Positions 7,085-15,615 of a DNA stretch of 64,000 bases are shown in pieces. The notes below the pieces were generated by a model that had not been told where the DNA came from, ran no database searches, and saw only the letters and a list, made by a program, of their open reading frames with translations. The position numbers were made by a program, and so were the translations under genes. The stretch covers positions 1 through 64,000 of the forward strand of contig CAZCZE010000036.1 of assembly GCA_964503125.1 (NCBI GenBank). The letters run 5' to 3'. The DNA comes from FEN-1219 sp964503125 (lineage in GTDB: Bacteria > Pseudomonadota > Gammaproteobacteria > Steroidobacterales > Rariloculaceae). Position 1 is the stretch's first letter; each line of letters begins with the position of its first letter.

Positions 7085-7454
7085 CTACTGCCGGCGTACC
7101 GGCGTTCCCATCAGTCCGAGGATCGCCTCGTAAACCTGATCGAATTGCCGTTTCGTTCCGGCGTCGAGGTCGGCGACCGACCGCTTCAGCTCATCGAGCT
7201 CGCGCGCCAACTCCACGTGAGATACGAGCACTCTGCGCAGCCTGACAAACGCGCGAACGACGTACACGGTCATTTCCACCGCGCGCGGACTGCTCAGAAT
7301 CGATGCCGCCATGATGGCGCCGTGTTCCGTGAACGCCCACGGCAGGAATTTGCGGTGCTTGCCTCGGCCCGTGTCTAAGGTCGCAAAATGCGACCTTAAA
7401 GAGTTAACCTCTTGTTCTGTCAACCGAAACACGAAATCGATCGGGAAGCGATCG
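7085..7454 (-). pseudogene. ORF6N-domain protein, N-terminally truncated
   Basis: The readable frame begins ADRFPIDFVFRLTEQEVNSL and continues through KFLPWAFTEHGAIMAA, SPRAVEMTVYVVRAFVRLR to a C-terminal helical tail. It aligns with the intact ORF6N protein at 13883-14413 from that protein's VDRFPGDFLFRLARNE onward. The first half of the DNA-binding ORF6N domain (RGRRVILDAELAALYGV in the paralogue) is absent. The break coincides with the duplicated DUF6152 end at 7455. A GTG at 7432 could start a shortened product. Confidence 0.75.
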
Positions 7455-7512
7455 GCGTGCGATCCGGAGGTTGCGGCCAGGCATAGGGACCACGTGCCGG
7501 CGGAGTAAGCGG
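7455..7512 (+). repeat. 58-bp direct repeat, right copy (DUF6152 gene tail remnant)
   Basis: It encodes CDPEVAARHRDHVPAE and a stop in the plus orientation, matching the last residues of the DUF6152 protein ending at 4710. Nothing else of that gene is present upstream; the truncated ORF6N gene abuts it. Confidence 0.8.
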
Positions 7513-7517
7513 CAGCG

Positions 7518-8543
7518 CTACCGCCAGCGAAACAGCTTCAGCGCGATTGGAAAGCTGAGGAGCAGCCATGCGGCGAGCACGCCGGCCTCCGGCGCGATCT
7601 GCGCGAGCGTTGCGCCCTGCAACATCGTCGCGCGCAGCGCGTCGTTCAGAGCCGTGAGCGGTAGCGCGGCGATGATCGGCTGCACGGCGTCCGGAAAGCG
7701 CTGCGACGAGAAGAACACGCCGGACAGAATCCACATCGGCAGCATGGTGAGATTCATGAGGCCCGACGCGGCTTCGATGGTGCGAGCACGCGAGGACAGC
7801 AGCAGGCCGATCGCGCCGAACGCGAGCGAGCCGAGAATGCAGATGCCGGCGACGAGGATGAGCGAACCGCGAATCGGCACTCCGAACACGAGCACGGCGA
7901 AGCCCAAGAAAGCGCCGACTTCGACGACCAGCATCGCGAGCCGAGAGATCAAGAAAGACAGCAAGAAGTAATGACGCGGCATCGGAGTCGCGATGAGCCG
8001 CTTCATCAGCTTGCGCCGCCGCGCGTCGACGATGGCGAAGCCCATGCTCCAGATGGACCCACCCATGAGGTTCATGCCGAGCAGCCCCGGCACGAGGAAA
8101 TCGATGTAGCGCGACCCCGTCTCGCGCATCAGCTCCTCGCGCGCCGCCACGGGGTCCACTCGGCCGGCGCTCTGCTGCACCGCGAGATCCGCGCGCATGC
8201 GCGCGTCTCGCCCTTGCGGATTCGTGTCGTCGTAGTGGTAGACGACGGCGCCCGCGGCGGGGCGCTCGACGAGCAGCGCGATTCGCCCTTCGCGGAGCGC
8301 ACGCAGGCCTTCCTCGAGCGTCGGGAACGCGTCGACGGCGAGCGACGGCGCCTGCTCGAACGCGGCGCGATCTGCGCCGACGAAGCCGATGGAAACCACT
8401 TCGGCCGGCGCGTTGCGAAACGCCAGCCCCAAGCCCGCTGCGAGCAGCAGCGGAAAGCCGAAGACCCAGAACAGCGCTTCCGGCTCGCGCAGGAACTCGC
8501 GAAACCGGACGAGCGTGAGCTGCCAGAGCGGATGGTTAGCCAT
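7518..8543 (-). CDS. ABC-2 type transporter permease
   Basis: This 341-residue membrane protein has one N-terminal membrane helix (ALFWVFGFPLLLAAGLGLAF), then an extracytoplasmic domain of about 130 residues. Five or six C-terminal helices follow, including GLLGMNLMGGSIWSMGF and LMNLTMLPMWILSGVFF. The latter resembles the ABC-2 signature. It overlaps the ATPase gene by 8 bases, so the two form one exporter. The large loop is seen in ABC-2 exporters of drugs or polymers; the substrate is unknown. Confidence 0.88.
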   Translation of the reverse strand: MANHPLWQLTLVRFREFLREPEALFWVFGFPLLLAAGLGLAFRNAPAEVVSIGFVGADRAAFEQAPSLAVDAFPTLEEGLRALREGRIALLVERPAAGAVVYHYDDTNPQGRDARMRADLAVQQSAGRVDPVAAREELMRETGSRYIDFLVPGLLGMNLMGGSIWSMGFAIVDARRRKLMKRLIATPMPRHYFLLSFLISRLAMLVVEVGAFLGFAVLVFGVPIRGSLILVAGICILGSLAFGAIGLLLSSRARTIEAASGLMNLTMLPMWILSGVFFSSQRFPDAVQPIIAALPLTALNDALRATMLQGATLAQIAPEAGVLAAWLLLSFPIALKLFRWR

Positions 8544-9468
8544 CGCGCAGATGCCGCCCTGTCAGCGTGACGAAGACGTCCTCCAACGAGGCCGAGTGCG
8601 TGCGCAGCTCCGTGAGCCGAATGCCGCGGCGCACGAGCTCGGCCAAGAGCGCCGGCACTGCGCTGTGCAGCGCCGTCACCTGCATCCGCACCACGCCGTT
8701 GTCCGCGCGCACGTCGCGGACACCCTCGATGGCGGACAGCTCTTGGGGGTCGAGCGGCTGCACCGCAGCATCGACCGAGAACTCGACGACATGCTCGACG
8801 CCGATCGAGGCGACGAGCTCGCGCGGCGACCCGAGCGCGATGATCTTGCCGTGATCCATGATGGCCACGCGCTCGCAGAGCCGCTCGGCTTCATCCATGT
8901 AGTGCGTCGTCAGCAAGATCGTGCGACCCGCGCGCTTGAACTCTTCGATGAGATCCCAGAGCTGGCGGCGCGCTTGCGGATCGAGCCCGGTCGTCGGCTC
9001 GTCGAGGAACAAGAGCTCCGGATCGCCGACCAGCGCGCACGCGAGCGCGAGCCGCTGCTTCTGGCCGCCCGACAGCGTGCCCACGCGCGCGCGCCGCTTC
9101 TCCTCGAGCTGCACCAGCCCGATGACGTGCTCGGCCGTTGGGCCTTTGCGGAAGAAGCTCCGGAACAGACGCACGGTTTCCTCGACCGTGAGCTTCTCGG
9201 AAAGCTGCGTCTCCTGTAGTTGAATGCCGAGCCGCTGCTTGAGCGCGGCGGCGTCGCTCTCCCAGCGCAGGCCGAGCACCTCGAGCTCGCCGGAATCTCG
9301 CGGCGTGAGGCCTTCGCAGATCTCGATCGTCGTCGTCTTGCCGGCGCCGTTCGGTCCCAGCAGCCCGAAGCACTCGCCGGCCTGCACCTCGAGGTCGAGG
9401 CCGTGCACGGCGACGACGTCTTGGTACGCCTTGCGAAGGTCGCGGACGCATAGCACCGTCTCTGGCAT
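8536..9468 (-). CDS. ABC transporter ATP-binding protein
   Basis: This 310-residue ATPase has Walker A GPNGAGKT at 38-45, signature LSGGQ at 132-136, and Walker B LLFLDEPT at 152-159. A C-terminal extension of about 90 residues is typical of DrrA/CcmA-type ATPases that pair with ABC-2 permeases. It is the first gene of the exporter operon, and the permease start overlaps its end. Confidence 0.92.
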   Translation of the reverse strand: MPETVLCVRDLRKAYQDVVAVHGLDLEVQAGECFGLLGPNGAGKTTTIEICEGLTPRDSGELEVLGLRWESDAAALKQRLGIQLQETQLSEKLTVEETVRLFRSFFRKGPTAEHVIGLVQLEEKRRARVGTLSGGQKQRLALACALVGDPELLFLDEPTTGLDPQARRQLWDLIEEFKRAGRTILLTTHYMDEAERLCERVAIMDHGKIIALGSPRELVASIGVEHVVEFSVDAAVQPLDPQELSAIEGVRDVRADNGVVRMQVTALHSAVPALLAELVRRGIRLTELRTHSASLEDVFVTLTGRHLRDG

Positions 9469-9549
9469 GGACGTGAAGCTTTCCGTTGTAGCTGCTCGAT
9501 TGGAGGCGAAGAATCATGATCGCCCGATGCGGCGAGCGCAATCGGGCGG

Positions 9550-9690
9550 CGCTGCGAGGAAGCCGACGGTATTCGCGCGCTGTTCGCCGAGTACGGCCAG
9601 GAGGCTCCCGAGCTCGTGCCCGTGGTGCGTGCCCGGGTCACCGCGATCGACGGCGAGGAGCTCAAAACGAATTCCTCGCGGCTTCGTACG
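9550..9690 (+). pseudogene. Fragment of an FtsX/YbbP-like ABC permease gene
   Basis: One plus-strand frame reads ADGIRALFAEYGQEAPELVP followed by VVRARVTAIDGEEL. This resembles the conserved periplasmic block of YbbP-type permeases (PMVRARL..ING). There is no start codon, no membrane helices and no continuation on either side. The identification rests on about 40 residues. Confidence 0.45.
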
Positions 9691-9734
9691 TTTATTCATC
9701 CGGCGGCTTTTGCTCGAACTGATTTAGCGCCAGA

Positions 9735-10451
9735 ATGGTCCGCATGTCGCCCACCCCGAAGACTCGCGAGAAGCCGTTCGACGCCAAAAACACCGCCGCT
9801 TACCCGCTTGCCGAGGCAGCCCGTTACCTGAAGCTGCCCGCAGCCACGCTGCGCTCGTGGGTGGCGGGGCGTGCCTACCCGAGGGGTGACGGCGTGGCGC
9901 GCTTTCAACCCTTGATTCAGCCGGCGACGGCGAAGCCGCCGTTGCTGTCTTTCTGGAATCTCGTGGAAGCGCACGTGCTCCGTTCCCTGCGAACCGAGCA
10001 CGGCATCTCGCTCAAGGATCTGCGAGCAGCGCTCCGTTACGCCGAGCAACACCTACGCGTAGAACGCCTGCTGTTGGACAAGAAGCTGTGCACTGAGGGC
10101 GGTGCGCTCTTCCTCGAGCGCTACGGCACGCTCATCAACCTGTCGGCATCCGGCCAGCTCGCGATGCGCAAGGTCTTCGATGAGCACCTGAAACGCATCG
10201 AGTGGGGTGCGCTGGCGTTCCCGATTCGTCTCTATCCATTCGTGTCGAGCAGCGCCGAGACGCCGGCAAAGCCCATCGCCATCGATCCCGCAATCGCTTT
10301 CGGTCGCCCGATCGTGATCAAGGTGGGCGTAACCACCCAAGCGATCGCCGATCGGATCGACGCCAACGAAGACATCGATGAGATCGCCGCCGACTACGGC
10401 CTCCTGCGCAGCGACATCGAGCAGGCTGTTCTCTACGAGCGGGCGGCTTGA
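9735..10451 (+). CDS. HTH-DUF433 antitoxin
   Basis: The protein is 238 residues. An N-terminal MerR-like helix-turn-helix (YPLAEAARYLKLPAATLRSW, about residues 23-42) is followed by a helical middle. The C-terminal DUF433 domain, at about 170-235, contains DPAIAFGRPIVIKVGVTTQ, IADRIDANEDIDEIAADYGL and IEQAVLYE. This long form of DUF433 antitoxin pairs with PIN-like toxins. Its TGA overlaps the TTG start of the next gene, indicating coupling. The HTH suggests it also represses the operon. Confidence 0.8.
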   Translation: MVRMSPTPKTREKPFDAKNTAAYPLAEAARYLKLPAATLRSWVAGRAYPRGDGVARFQPLIQPATAKPPLLSFWNLVEAHVLRSLRTEHGISLKDLRAALRYAEQHLRVERLLLDKKLCTEGGALFLERYGTLINLSASGQLAMRKVFDEHLKRIEWGALAFPIRLYPFVSSSAETPAKPIAIDPAIAFGRPIVIKVGVTTQAIADRIDANEDIDEIAADYGLLRSDIEQAVLYERAA

Positions 10452-10867
10452 ACGTTGTCTTCTTCACCGACCGAGACCTCGGCAGACGTTTCCCGGAGAT
10501 CCTGGCGGCTGCCGGCTTGTCGGTAGAGCGGCACGATGACTTGTTTCCGCACGATTGCCCCGACGAGCGCTGGCTCGAGTACGTCGGGACGCACGGCCGA
10601 ATAGCGATCACCCATAACAGCCGGATCCGCTACATGCCGAACGAGCGTGACGCCGTCGTTCGGCATTCGGTGCCACTACTGGTCGTAGTCGGCAAGGGTC
10701 CGATCAGGGAGCTGGCCGCGAACTTCGTGGCCACCGCGCCGCGAATCTTCGCTTTCCTCGCACGGAACGACCCGCCGTTCATCGCCAAGGTTTATGGGCC
10801 CACGCCGGCAGAGCTGGCGAAGCAGCCCGACGCCGTCGGATCGATCTCGCTCTGGTATCCGAAATAG
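10448..10867 (+). CDS. PIN-like (VapC45-type) toxin
   Basis: The 139-residue product starts at TTG overlapping the upstream stop (TTGA). It contains VVFFTDRDLGRRFPEILAAAG with an early Asp, ERHDDLFPHDCPDERWLEYV, then GRIAITHNSRIRYMPNE. These fit the PIN-like fold partnered with HTH-DUF433 antitoxins. Acidic residues near the N-terminus and in the DCPDE segment could bind metal. Ribonuclease activity is inference from the family. Confidence 0.78.
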   Translation: MNVVFFTDRDLGRRFPEILAAAGLSVERHDDLFPHDCPDERWLEYVGTHGRIAITHNSRIRYMPNERDAVVRHSVPLLVVVGKGPIRELAANFVATAPRIFAFLARNDPPFIAKVYGPTPAELAKQPDAVGSISLWYPK

Positions 10868-11023
10868 GCGGCCGAGAGTACCCGTCGACCTGCTGCTGCG
10901 CATCGTCGATGGCGAGAGTGCGCTGGCGTCAGCGCAGGTTCGTGACTAGCAAGTAGAAACTCACACAGTAGCCGACGGTCTAGATGGCCACAGCGATGCG
11001 CAGGTGAATCACGAATGAAAAGC
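10868..11023. other. Intergenic, nothing recognised
   Basis: This stretch lies between the converging ends of the PIN-like toxin gene and the NERD helicase gene. No open frame with coding character, repeat or clear hairpin is visible. Confidence 0.4.
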
Positions 11024-12895
11024 TCACGTGCTGCTACCAAACCACTTGAGCCACCGAGGCTTTTGGTTCGCCGCCGGCCTAGCGCCGGCGGCTATCAGTC
11101 GCTTCGCGAAGCCGGAGTCGCGGTGATACGTCATGAACAAGCGCTCGGTGGTGCGCGTCATCGCCACATAGGCGAGCCGCACTTCATCGGCTTCGTCGAA
11201 TCGTTCGTGCGGCAAGAACCCCACGCCGGGAATTCCTACCACGCGATACTCCAGCCCTTTGCTCGAATGGAACGTCACTAGGTTAACGCTGTCCGGTCGA
11301 GCTTCCGCGCCGGCGCCTCGTCTTCGTCTTGTCAGCGTGACGGTAGGTATGCCGGCGCGCTCGAAGGCCGCGCTGATCTCCTCCTCGATGAACTGCTGCC
11401 TGTAAATGACAGCCATATCTGCCCAGTGGTGACCGTCTTCGTGCAGCTCGGCGAAAACGCCGGCTAGATAGGTAGCCTCATCGCGCAAAGTCGCGCATCG
11501 GAGCAGTCGCGGCTCTGGCCCGTGCCGACCGGCCGCATGCGGCTGGATCAACGGAACGCCATCGTCATCGGCGTCCTCGGGCTTCAGCACGTCCTCGGCG
11601 AACTTGTGCGCGATGCTCAACACCTCGGCCGTGTTTCGGTAGTTGAGCCTAAGGATCGTCGTTCGGCCTTGAGCGTTGATGCCGACACTGCGGAAGCTGA
11701 AGGCGCCGCGGCGCTTGTAGATCGACTGCGCATCATCGTAGAGGACTAACAACGAGTTGGTCTCCGGATCGATCATCTTGACTACGATTTTCAGCCAATC
11801 GCCCTCGAAGTCGTGACCTTCGTCGACGAGCACAGCACCGTACTGGCCATCAGGCACCTGCCCGCTTGCCAACGCCGCGCCGAGCCGAGCTACCAATCCC
11901 TTCGCATACTCGTCACGGTCAGTCGTGGCGGGGGGCATGACACAGTGGTAATGCGTCAGCTGATCTCGGCACCACGCGTGGAAGTTGCGGACATGAACGT
12001 GCTGACCCACACCCCTCGCGTTGATCACAGTAGCCAAGCGCTCCGCGAGCGTCTTGTTGTAGCAAAGCACGAGAATCGGTTTGGTTAGCAACTTCGCAAG
12101 ATGGGCGCAGCGATAGACCAGGATCATCGTTTTGCCGGAACCGGCCACGCCGTGGATGACCCTGTGACCGTCACCCAAGCCGCGGGCCAAGCGCTCCTGT
12201 TCGACGTCCATCACGCGGATCAGGTTCGGGACGTCGTCAGGAAGCAGCGAGCCTTGTTCAGGAGACGCGATGCGGATCTCTGGGAAAAGATGCCAACGCA
12301 ACCGCTCGATCTGAGGCAACGACAGCGGCTTGGCTGGCTGCCACGGAAACATTTGCCAAAACCGCTTCTGAAACTCCTCGGCGTCGACGCCCTCATGCAT
12401 CTCGTCGGCGCAGATGACGCGGTGCTCGGGGATGACTTCGCGTAGCTCCGCTTCGTCGAACTGCTTTCTCGTGATGAACGGCAGAACGACACCGAAGCTC
12501 CAGGGAAAGCAGAGCTTGCCGCGGCGCGCATCGTCAGGCGCGTTAACCAGAAGGGCGTCCCCTTGCAGCAGATCGGCCACCTGCTCGGCAAGCTGACGAG
12601 ACTGCTCGAAGGGATTGAGTTGGTGCTTTATCCCTTCCTGAGTAAGAAGCTCCACTTCCGCCCGGTTAATGGAACGGATGTTCTCCGTGCGCCAGTCCTT
12701 GACCTCGAGCACCAACACGCCACGGCGGGGATGGAAGACGATGAAGTCCGGATGGCGCGCCTTTCGACCGACTGGCACGTCGTACCAGATCAGGTAGTCC
12801 GATTCGAGCTTCGCTTCGAGGCGCTCGGCAAAGCGCCGTTCGCCGCGGGTCATGCGCGATTTGCATGAGTTGAGCGATGGGATTAGGGCAGCCAC
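11024..12895 (-). CDS. NERD-domain nuclease/UvrD-like SF1 helicase fusion (copy 1)
   Basis: The protein is 623 residues. An N-terminal NERD nuclease domain spans about 14-110, with D50 and LEVKDW (E64, K66) forming a PD-(D/E)XK site. An SF1 helicase follows: Walker A GVAGSGKT at 249-256, DEGHD at 358-362, LNYRNT near 417-422, TFHSSKGLEYRVV at 541-553, and LAYVAMTRTTERL at 574-586. It starts at GTG 12895, 165 bases after the end of a PD-(D/E)XK nuclease gene on the same strand. A closely related copy lies at 15616-17439. NERD helicases include the phage-defence protein Nhi; a role in degrading invading DNA is inference. Confidence 0.88.
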   Translation of the reverse strand: MAALIPSLNSCKSRMTRGERRFAERLEAKLESDYLIWYDVPVGRKARHPDFIVFHPRRGVLVLEVKDWRTENIRSINRAEVELLTQEGIKHQLNPFEQSRQLAEQVADLLQGDALLVNAPDDARRGKLCFPWSFGVVLPFITRKQFDEAELREVIPEHRVICADEMHEGVDAEEFQKRFWQMFPWQPAKPLSLPQIERLRWHLFPEIRIASPEQGSLLPDDVPNLIRVMDVEQERLARGLGDGHRVIHGVAGSGKTMILVYRCAHLAKLLTKPILVLCYNKTLAERLATVINARGVGQHVHVRNFHAWCRDQLTHYHCVMPPATTDRDEYAKGLVARLGAALASGQVPDGQYGAVLVDEGHDFEGDWLKIVVKMIDPETNSLLVLYDDAQSIYKRRGAFSFRSVGINAQGRTTILRLNYRNTAEVLSIAHKFAEDVLKPEDADDDGVPLIQPHAAGRHGPEPRLLRCATLRDEATYLAGVFAELHEDGHHWADMAVIYRQQFIEEEISAAFERAGIPTVTLTRRRRGAGAEARPDSVNLVTFHSSKGLEYRVVGIPGVGFLPHERFDEADEVRLAYVAMTRTTERLFMTYHRDSGFAKRLIAAGARPAANQKPRWLKWFGSST

Positions 12896-13060
12896 GTGGT
12901 CGACGCCATGGTTGAGCCGCTAGAAAACCCGCCGTCGGCGGCCAGACAGCCAATTGTCATAATCCCTGCTTTAGCCGGAAAACGACCCACAGGGTGCCAG
13001 ACCAGATTGTCGGATACGAGTCGCCGCGTGGTCGGACCCCACAGCAGTGCGACAGCATTT

Positions 13061-13459
13061 CTACTCGAGGCTGTGAAACGCCTTCATGAAGGATCCGTTC
13101 TTTAGCTGGAACTTGGCCCCACCGATCTCGCTGACCTTTCGCTTCTTTTCTGTGAACGCTCGGAAGACGATCCCCCACGAAGAGTTCTTCGCGAACAATG
13201 CGACGTAATGGACATCGCTGCCAGACCAGTGGTTGTCGACCTCCAAGTCGTCGGACCCGGACTCCGTGGTTTTCACCTGGATCCTGAAGTAGCGCGGCCC
13301 GTCCGATACGAGCAGGTCCGTCTTGTGCCCGTGGTCGAAAAGCGGCGTGAAGACCTGCCAGTCCGCCTTCACAAACCAATGCGCGCAAAGCAGCTCGAAC
13401 GAGCAGTTCTCCAGGTACCTTCGCGTTCCTTCCGCGTGCGCGGTCGACCGTTTCGGCAT
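13061..13459 (-). CDS. PD-(D/E)XK endonuclease-like protein upstream of NERD helicase
   Basis: This 132-residue protein starts at ATG 13459 with GAGGT six bases upstream. It contains an N-terminal helix (GTRRYLENCSFELLCAHWFV) and HGHKTDLLVSDGPRYFRIQV with K63 following. D48 and Q61-V-K63 form a PD-(D/E)XK-like site with Gln in the acidic position. This resembles the small group-I-intron-type nuclease family (PF11645). The C-terminal half (SDVHYVALFAKNSSWG, NGSFMKAFHSLE) is conserved in the second, truncated copy at 17452-17712. It is the first gene of a two-gene unit with the NERD helicase. Confidence 0.75.
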   Translation of the reverse strand: MPKRSTAHAEGTRRYLENCSFELLCAHWFVKADWQVFTPLFDHGHKTDLLVSDGPRYFRIQVKTTESGSDDLEVDNHWSGSDVHYVALFAKNSSWGIVFRAFTEKKRKVSEIGGAKFQLKNGSFMKAFHSLE

Positions 13460-13572
13460 GTGGGACCTCGGCAAAGAGCACGCAGTGCCGCTAAGTACAC
13501 ACGAGTGCTCGGCGGCAGTACTCCAACCGCGTCTCAAAAACCCCCGTGACCCGATTAAGGCGCGGTACTAAT

Positions 13573-13882
13573 CTAGGCACCCAGCGCAGGCCGCCGCGTG
13601 GGTCGCGCACGTCGCCCAAATAGCGCGGAATCACGTGCATGTGGAAGTGCATGACCGTCTGCCCGGCCGCGACGCCGTCGTTGCAGCCGATGTTGTAGCC
13701 GGCGGGCCGGTGTCGCGCGTCGATGAGTGCGCGGACGGCATCGACGCCAGTGATGCTTGCGGACTTCTCGTCCGCCGTGAGGCCGCTCCACGCGGCGACG
13801 TGGCGCGCGGCACGACGAGCGCGTGACCTGGGGAGACGGGGAACGTGTCCCAGAGGGCGATGATTGCCCGCGGCGGCGGAGT
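13573..13882 (-). pseudogene. HIT-family protein, frameshifted and truncated
   Basis: The minus strand reads IALWDTFPVSPGHALVVPR in one frame. A single-base shift leads to HVAAWSGLTADEKSASITGV, then NIGCNDGVAAGQTVMHFHMH and VIPRYLGDVRDP in another frame. HFHMH is the HIT active-site triad. The shift lies near 13806-13812. The 5' end is cut by the adjoining ORF6N gene. No functional product is expected. Confidence 0.75.
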
Positions 13883-14413
13883 CTATTTCGTCAGATCGAC
13901 ATCGATAGTGAATCCGATGCCACGACGTTTGACATCTGGTGGACTCATCAGCTCGCGGATGGCGGACAGGATGGCAGTGATGGCCTCATCGTGACCCTGG
14001 AGCATGCGCTCCAAATCGCTGAGCCGGCGAGCAAGCTCGGTATTGGAGGCAAGCAGCTCGCGTAGCTGCACGAACGCGCGTACCACGTAGACGCTCATCT
14101 CGACGGCGCGTGGACTGTCGAGAATCGTGGCGGCCATGATTGCGCCGTGTTCCGTGAAGGCGAACGGCGGAAAGCGTGGATCACGGTGTTTCTGAGAACC
14201 GGTCACAGACTGTGACCGGTTCAACCCCTCAACCTCATTGCGGGCAAGGCGGAACAAAAAGTCACCCGGAAACCGGTCGACGTTCCGTTTGACGGCCTGA
14301 TTGAGCGCTTTGGTCGTGACCCCGTACAGCGCGGCGAGCTCGGCGTCGAGAATGACACGCCGCCCGCGCACCAGCAGGATCGCCTGCGTAATCACTTCGA
14401 CACGAACGGGCAC
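13883..14413 (-). CDS. ORF6N-domain DNA-binding protein
   Basis: From GTG 14413 the protein is 176 residues. The ORF6N domain covers about 5-95: VITQAILLVRGRRVILDAEL, AALYGVTTKALNQAVKRNVD, RFPGDFLFRL, then FAFTEHGAIMAATIL and SPRAVEMSVYVVRAFVQLRE. A C-terminal coiled coil follows. ORF6N proteins occur in phages and mobile islands as regulators and antirepressors. Another frame just upstream has a plausible start, MSPKATVEFPRR, suggesting that a small frameshift may have shortened the N-terminus. A truncated paralogue lies at 7085-7454. Confidence 0.75.
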   Translation of the reverse strand: MPVRVEVITQAILLVRGRRVILDAELAALYGVTTKALNQAVKRNVDRFPGDFLFRLARNEVEGLNRSQSVTGSQKHRDPRFPPFAFTEHGAIMAATILDSPRAVEMSVYVVRAFVQLRELLASNTELARRLSDLERMLQGHDEAITAILSAIRELMSPPDVKRRGIGFTIDVDLTK

Positions 14414-14593
14414 GGCGCGGGAACTCGACCGTTGCCTTAGGCGACATGAACGTAGCGTCGCTGGCACGCGCTGCCTGGGACAGCTGCAAATCTCAGCTCT
14501 TCGGCGAGAAATGCTCGGTAGAGGTCGGCCATGGCCCACGCTTCCGCGGAAGCGCGCACCAGGGCGGTGCAAACCCACCAACGAGCGTTGCCG

Positions 14594-15583
14594 TTAGCGC
14601 CCGTGCTCGACCTTCGCTTCTAGGAACACACGCTCCTGGTGAAACTCCAAGTAGCGCCGCTGCCCTTCGGAGAACGCTCCAACGTTAATACGCTCAGCGA
14701 CCCGTACGCCCATGCGCTCAAGCGATGGTCGGTGCGCTACTGGCGACACAAGGAGCCGGCCGTCCGTTTCGAACGAGATGAAGCCGCGGTCAAACAGGTG
14801 ATCGATCGTCGGCGTGAGCAGCAAGCCGTTCTCGCCGTCGAGGCGCTCGGAGTCCGTGCTATTGCGCCACGGTTTGCAGTGGCTCGCGCGCAAGTGCTCG
14901 ATGCGATCGACGCCCGTGACTCGGCAGCGCACCTCCACTTGGCGCACGCGCTGCTTGAACAGGCCTTGGCCGCGGCGCGCGAGAATCAGCGCCGACTTCT
15001 CCGTGTCCGCGATGGGCTGCTCGCGGATCTTGTCGACGAGATACTCTTCCCACTCGGTCTGCCCCTGGCCAGGGGCGCGCGACTGCTCGAACGGCCGATC
15101 GGCGACGGCCAAGCCGTGCGCGAGCGCCCGCGTCTCGGGCCCCATCAACGTCAGCAACGCCTCGGCGAACGCGGCGTCGAGTGCGGTGAGATAGATGCTC
15201 TGGAGCCCATGGCCGTTCGGCTGCAGCGGCGCGTACTTGTCCGTGAGCAGCGGCGCCAAGACGCGCATGTGGTCCGCGGGGCGCAGCGGGCTCTGCACGG
15301 GGACGAAGCGCACGTCGATCTTCCAGCCCACGTTCGACCAGTTGGGCCCCGCCGAGCCGAACTCCGCGGGCTTCGGGCATTCGTAGCAGTACGACTCGGC
15401 GACGCCGATGGCGTGAATGCGCGTCCTATAGAACGAGAACACGATGTCGCCGGGCGCGACCTCGCGCATGAATTCGTAGAACGGGTTGCGGTGGTCGTTG
15501 ACGTTGCGCTTCGGGGACCAAAGGTAGCCGCCGCGAGTCTCGTGCTCGAAGGTCTGGTTTTGGTTGACCCACCAGTAGCGCAT
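14594..15583 (-). CDS. EVE-HNH modification-dependent endonuclease-like protein
   Basis: This 329-residue protein starts RYWWVNQNQTFEHETRGGYL, with PFYEFMREVAPGDIVFSFY, an EVE-type modified-base-binding domain (about 1-130). The C-terminal half has an HNH domain: CRVTGV at 220-225, ASHCKPW at 233-239, ENGLLL at 251-256, DHLFDRG at 261-267. Characterised EVE-HNH enzymes such as VcaM4I cut DNA containing 5-methyl- or 5-hydroxymethylcytosine. It lies between the two NERD-helicase units, on the same strand. Confidence 0.85.
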   Translation of the reverse strand: MRYWWVNQNQTFEHETRGGYLWSPKRNVNDHRNPFYEFMREVAPGDIVFSFYRTRIHAIGVAESYCYECPKPAEFGSAGPNWSNVGWKIDVRFVPVQSPLRPADHMRVLAPLLTDKYAPLQPNGHGLQSIYLTALDAAFAEALLTLMGPETRALAHGLAVADRPFEQSRAPGQGQTEWEEYLVDKIREQPIADTEKSALILARRGQGLFKQRVRQVEVRCRVTGVDRIEHLRASHCKPWRNSTDSERLDGENGLLLTPTIDHLFDRGFISFETDGRLLVSPVAHRPSLERMGVRVAERINVGAFSEGQRRYLEFHQERVFLEAKVEHGR

Positions 15584-15615
15584 GAATGCTCAACCGGAGA
15601 TTACTCCCGCACAGC

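Noticed and set aside
7311..7508. Small plus-strand gene ending CDPEVAARHRDHVPAE
   Set aside because: Only its last 16 codons match DUF6152; the rest is antisense to the truncated ORF6N gene.
13883..14581. Longer ORF6N gene starting at 14581
   Set aside because: The first 56 residues are Arg/Ser-rich without homology; ORF6N similarity starts just after GTG 14413.
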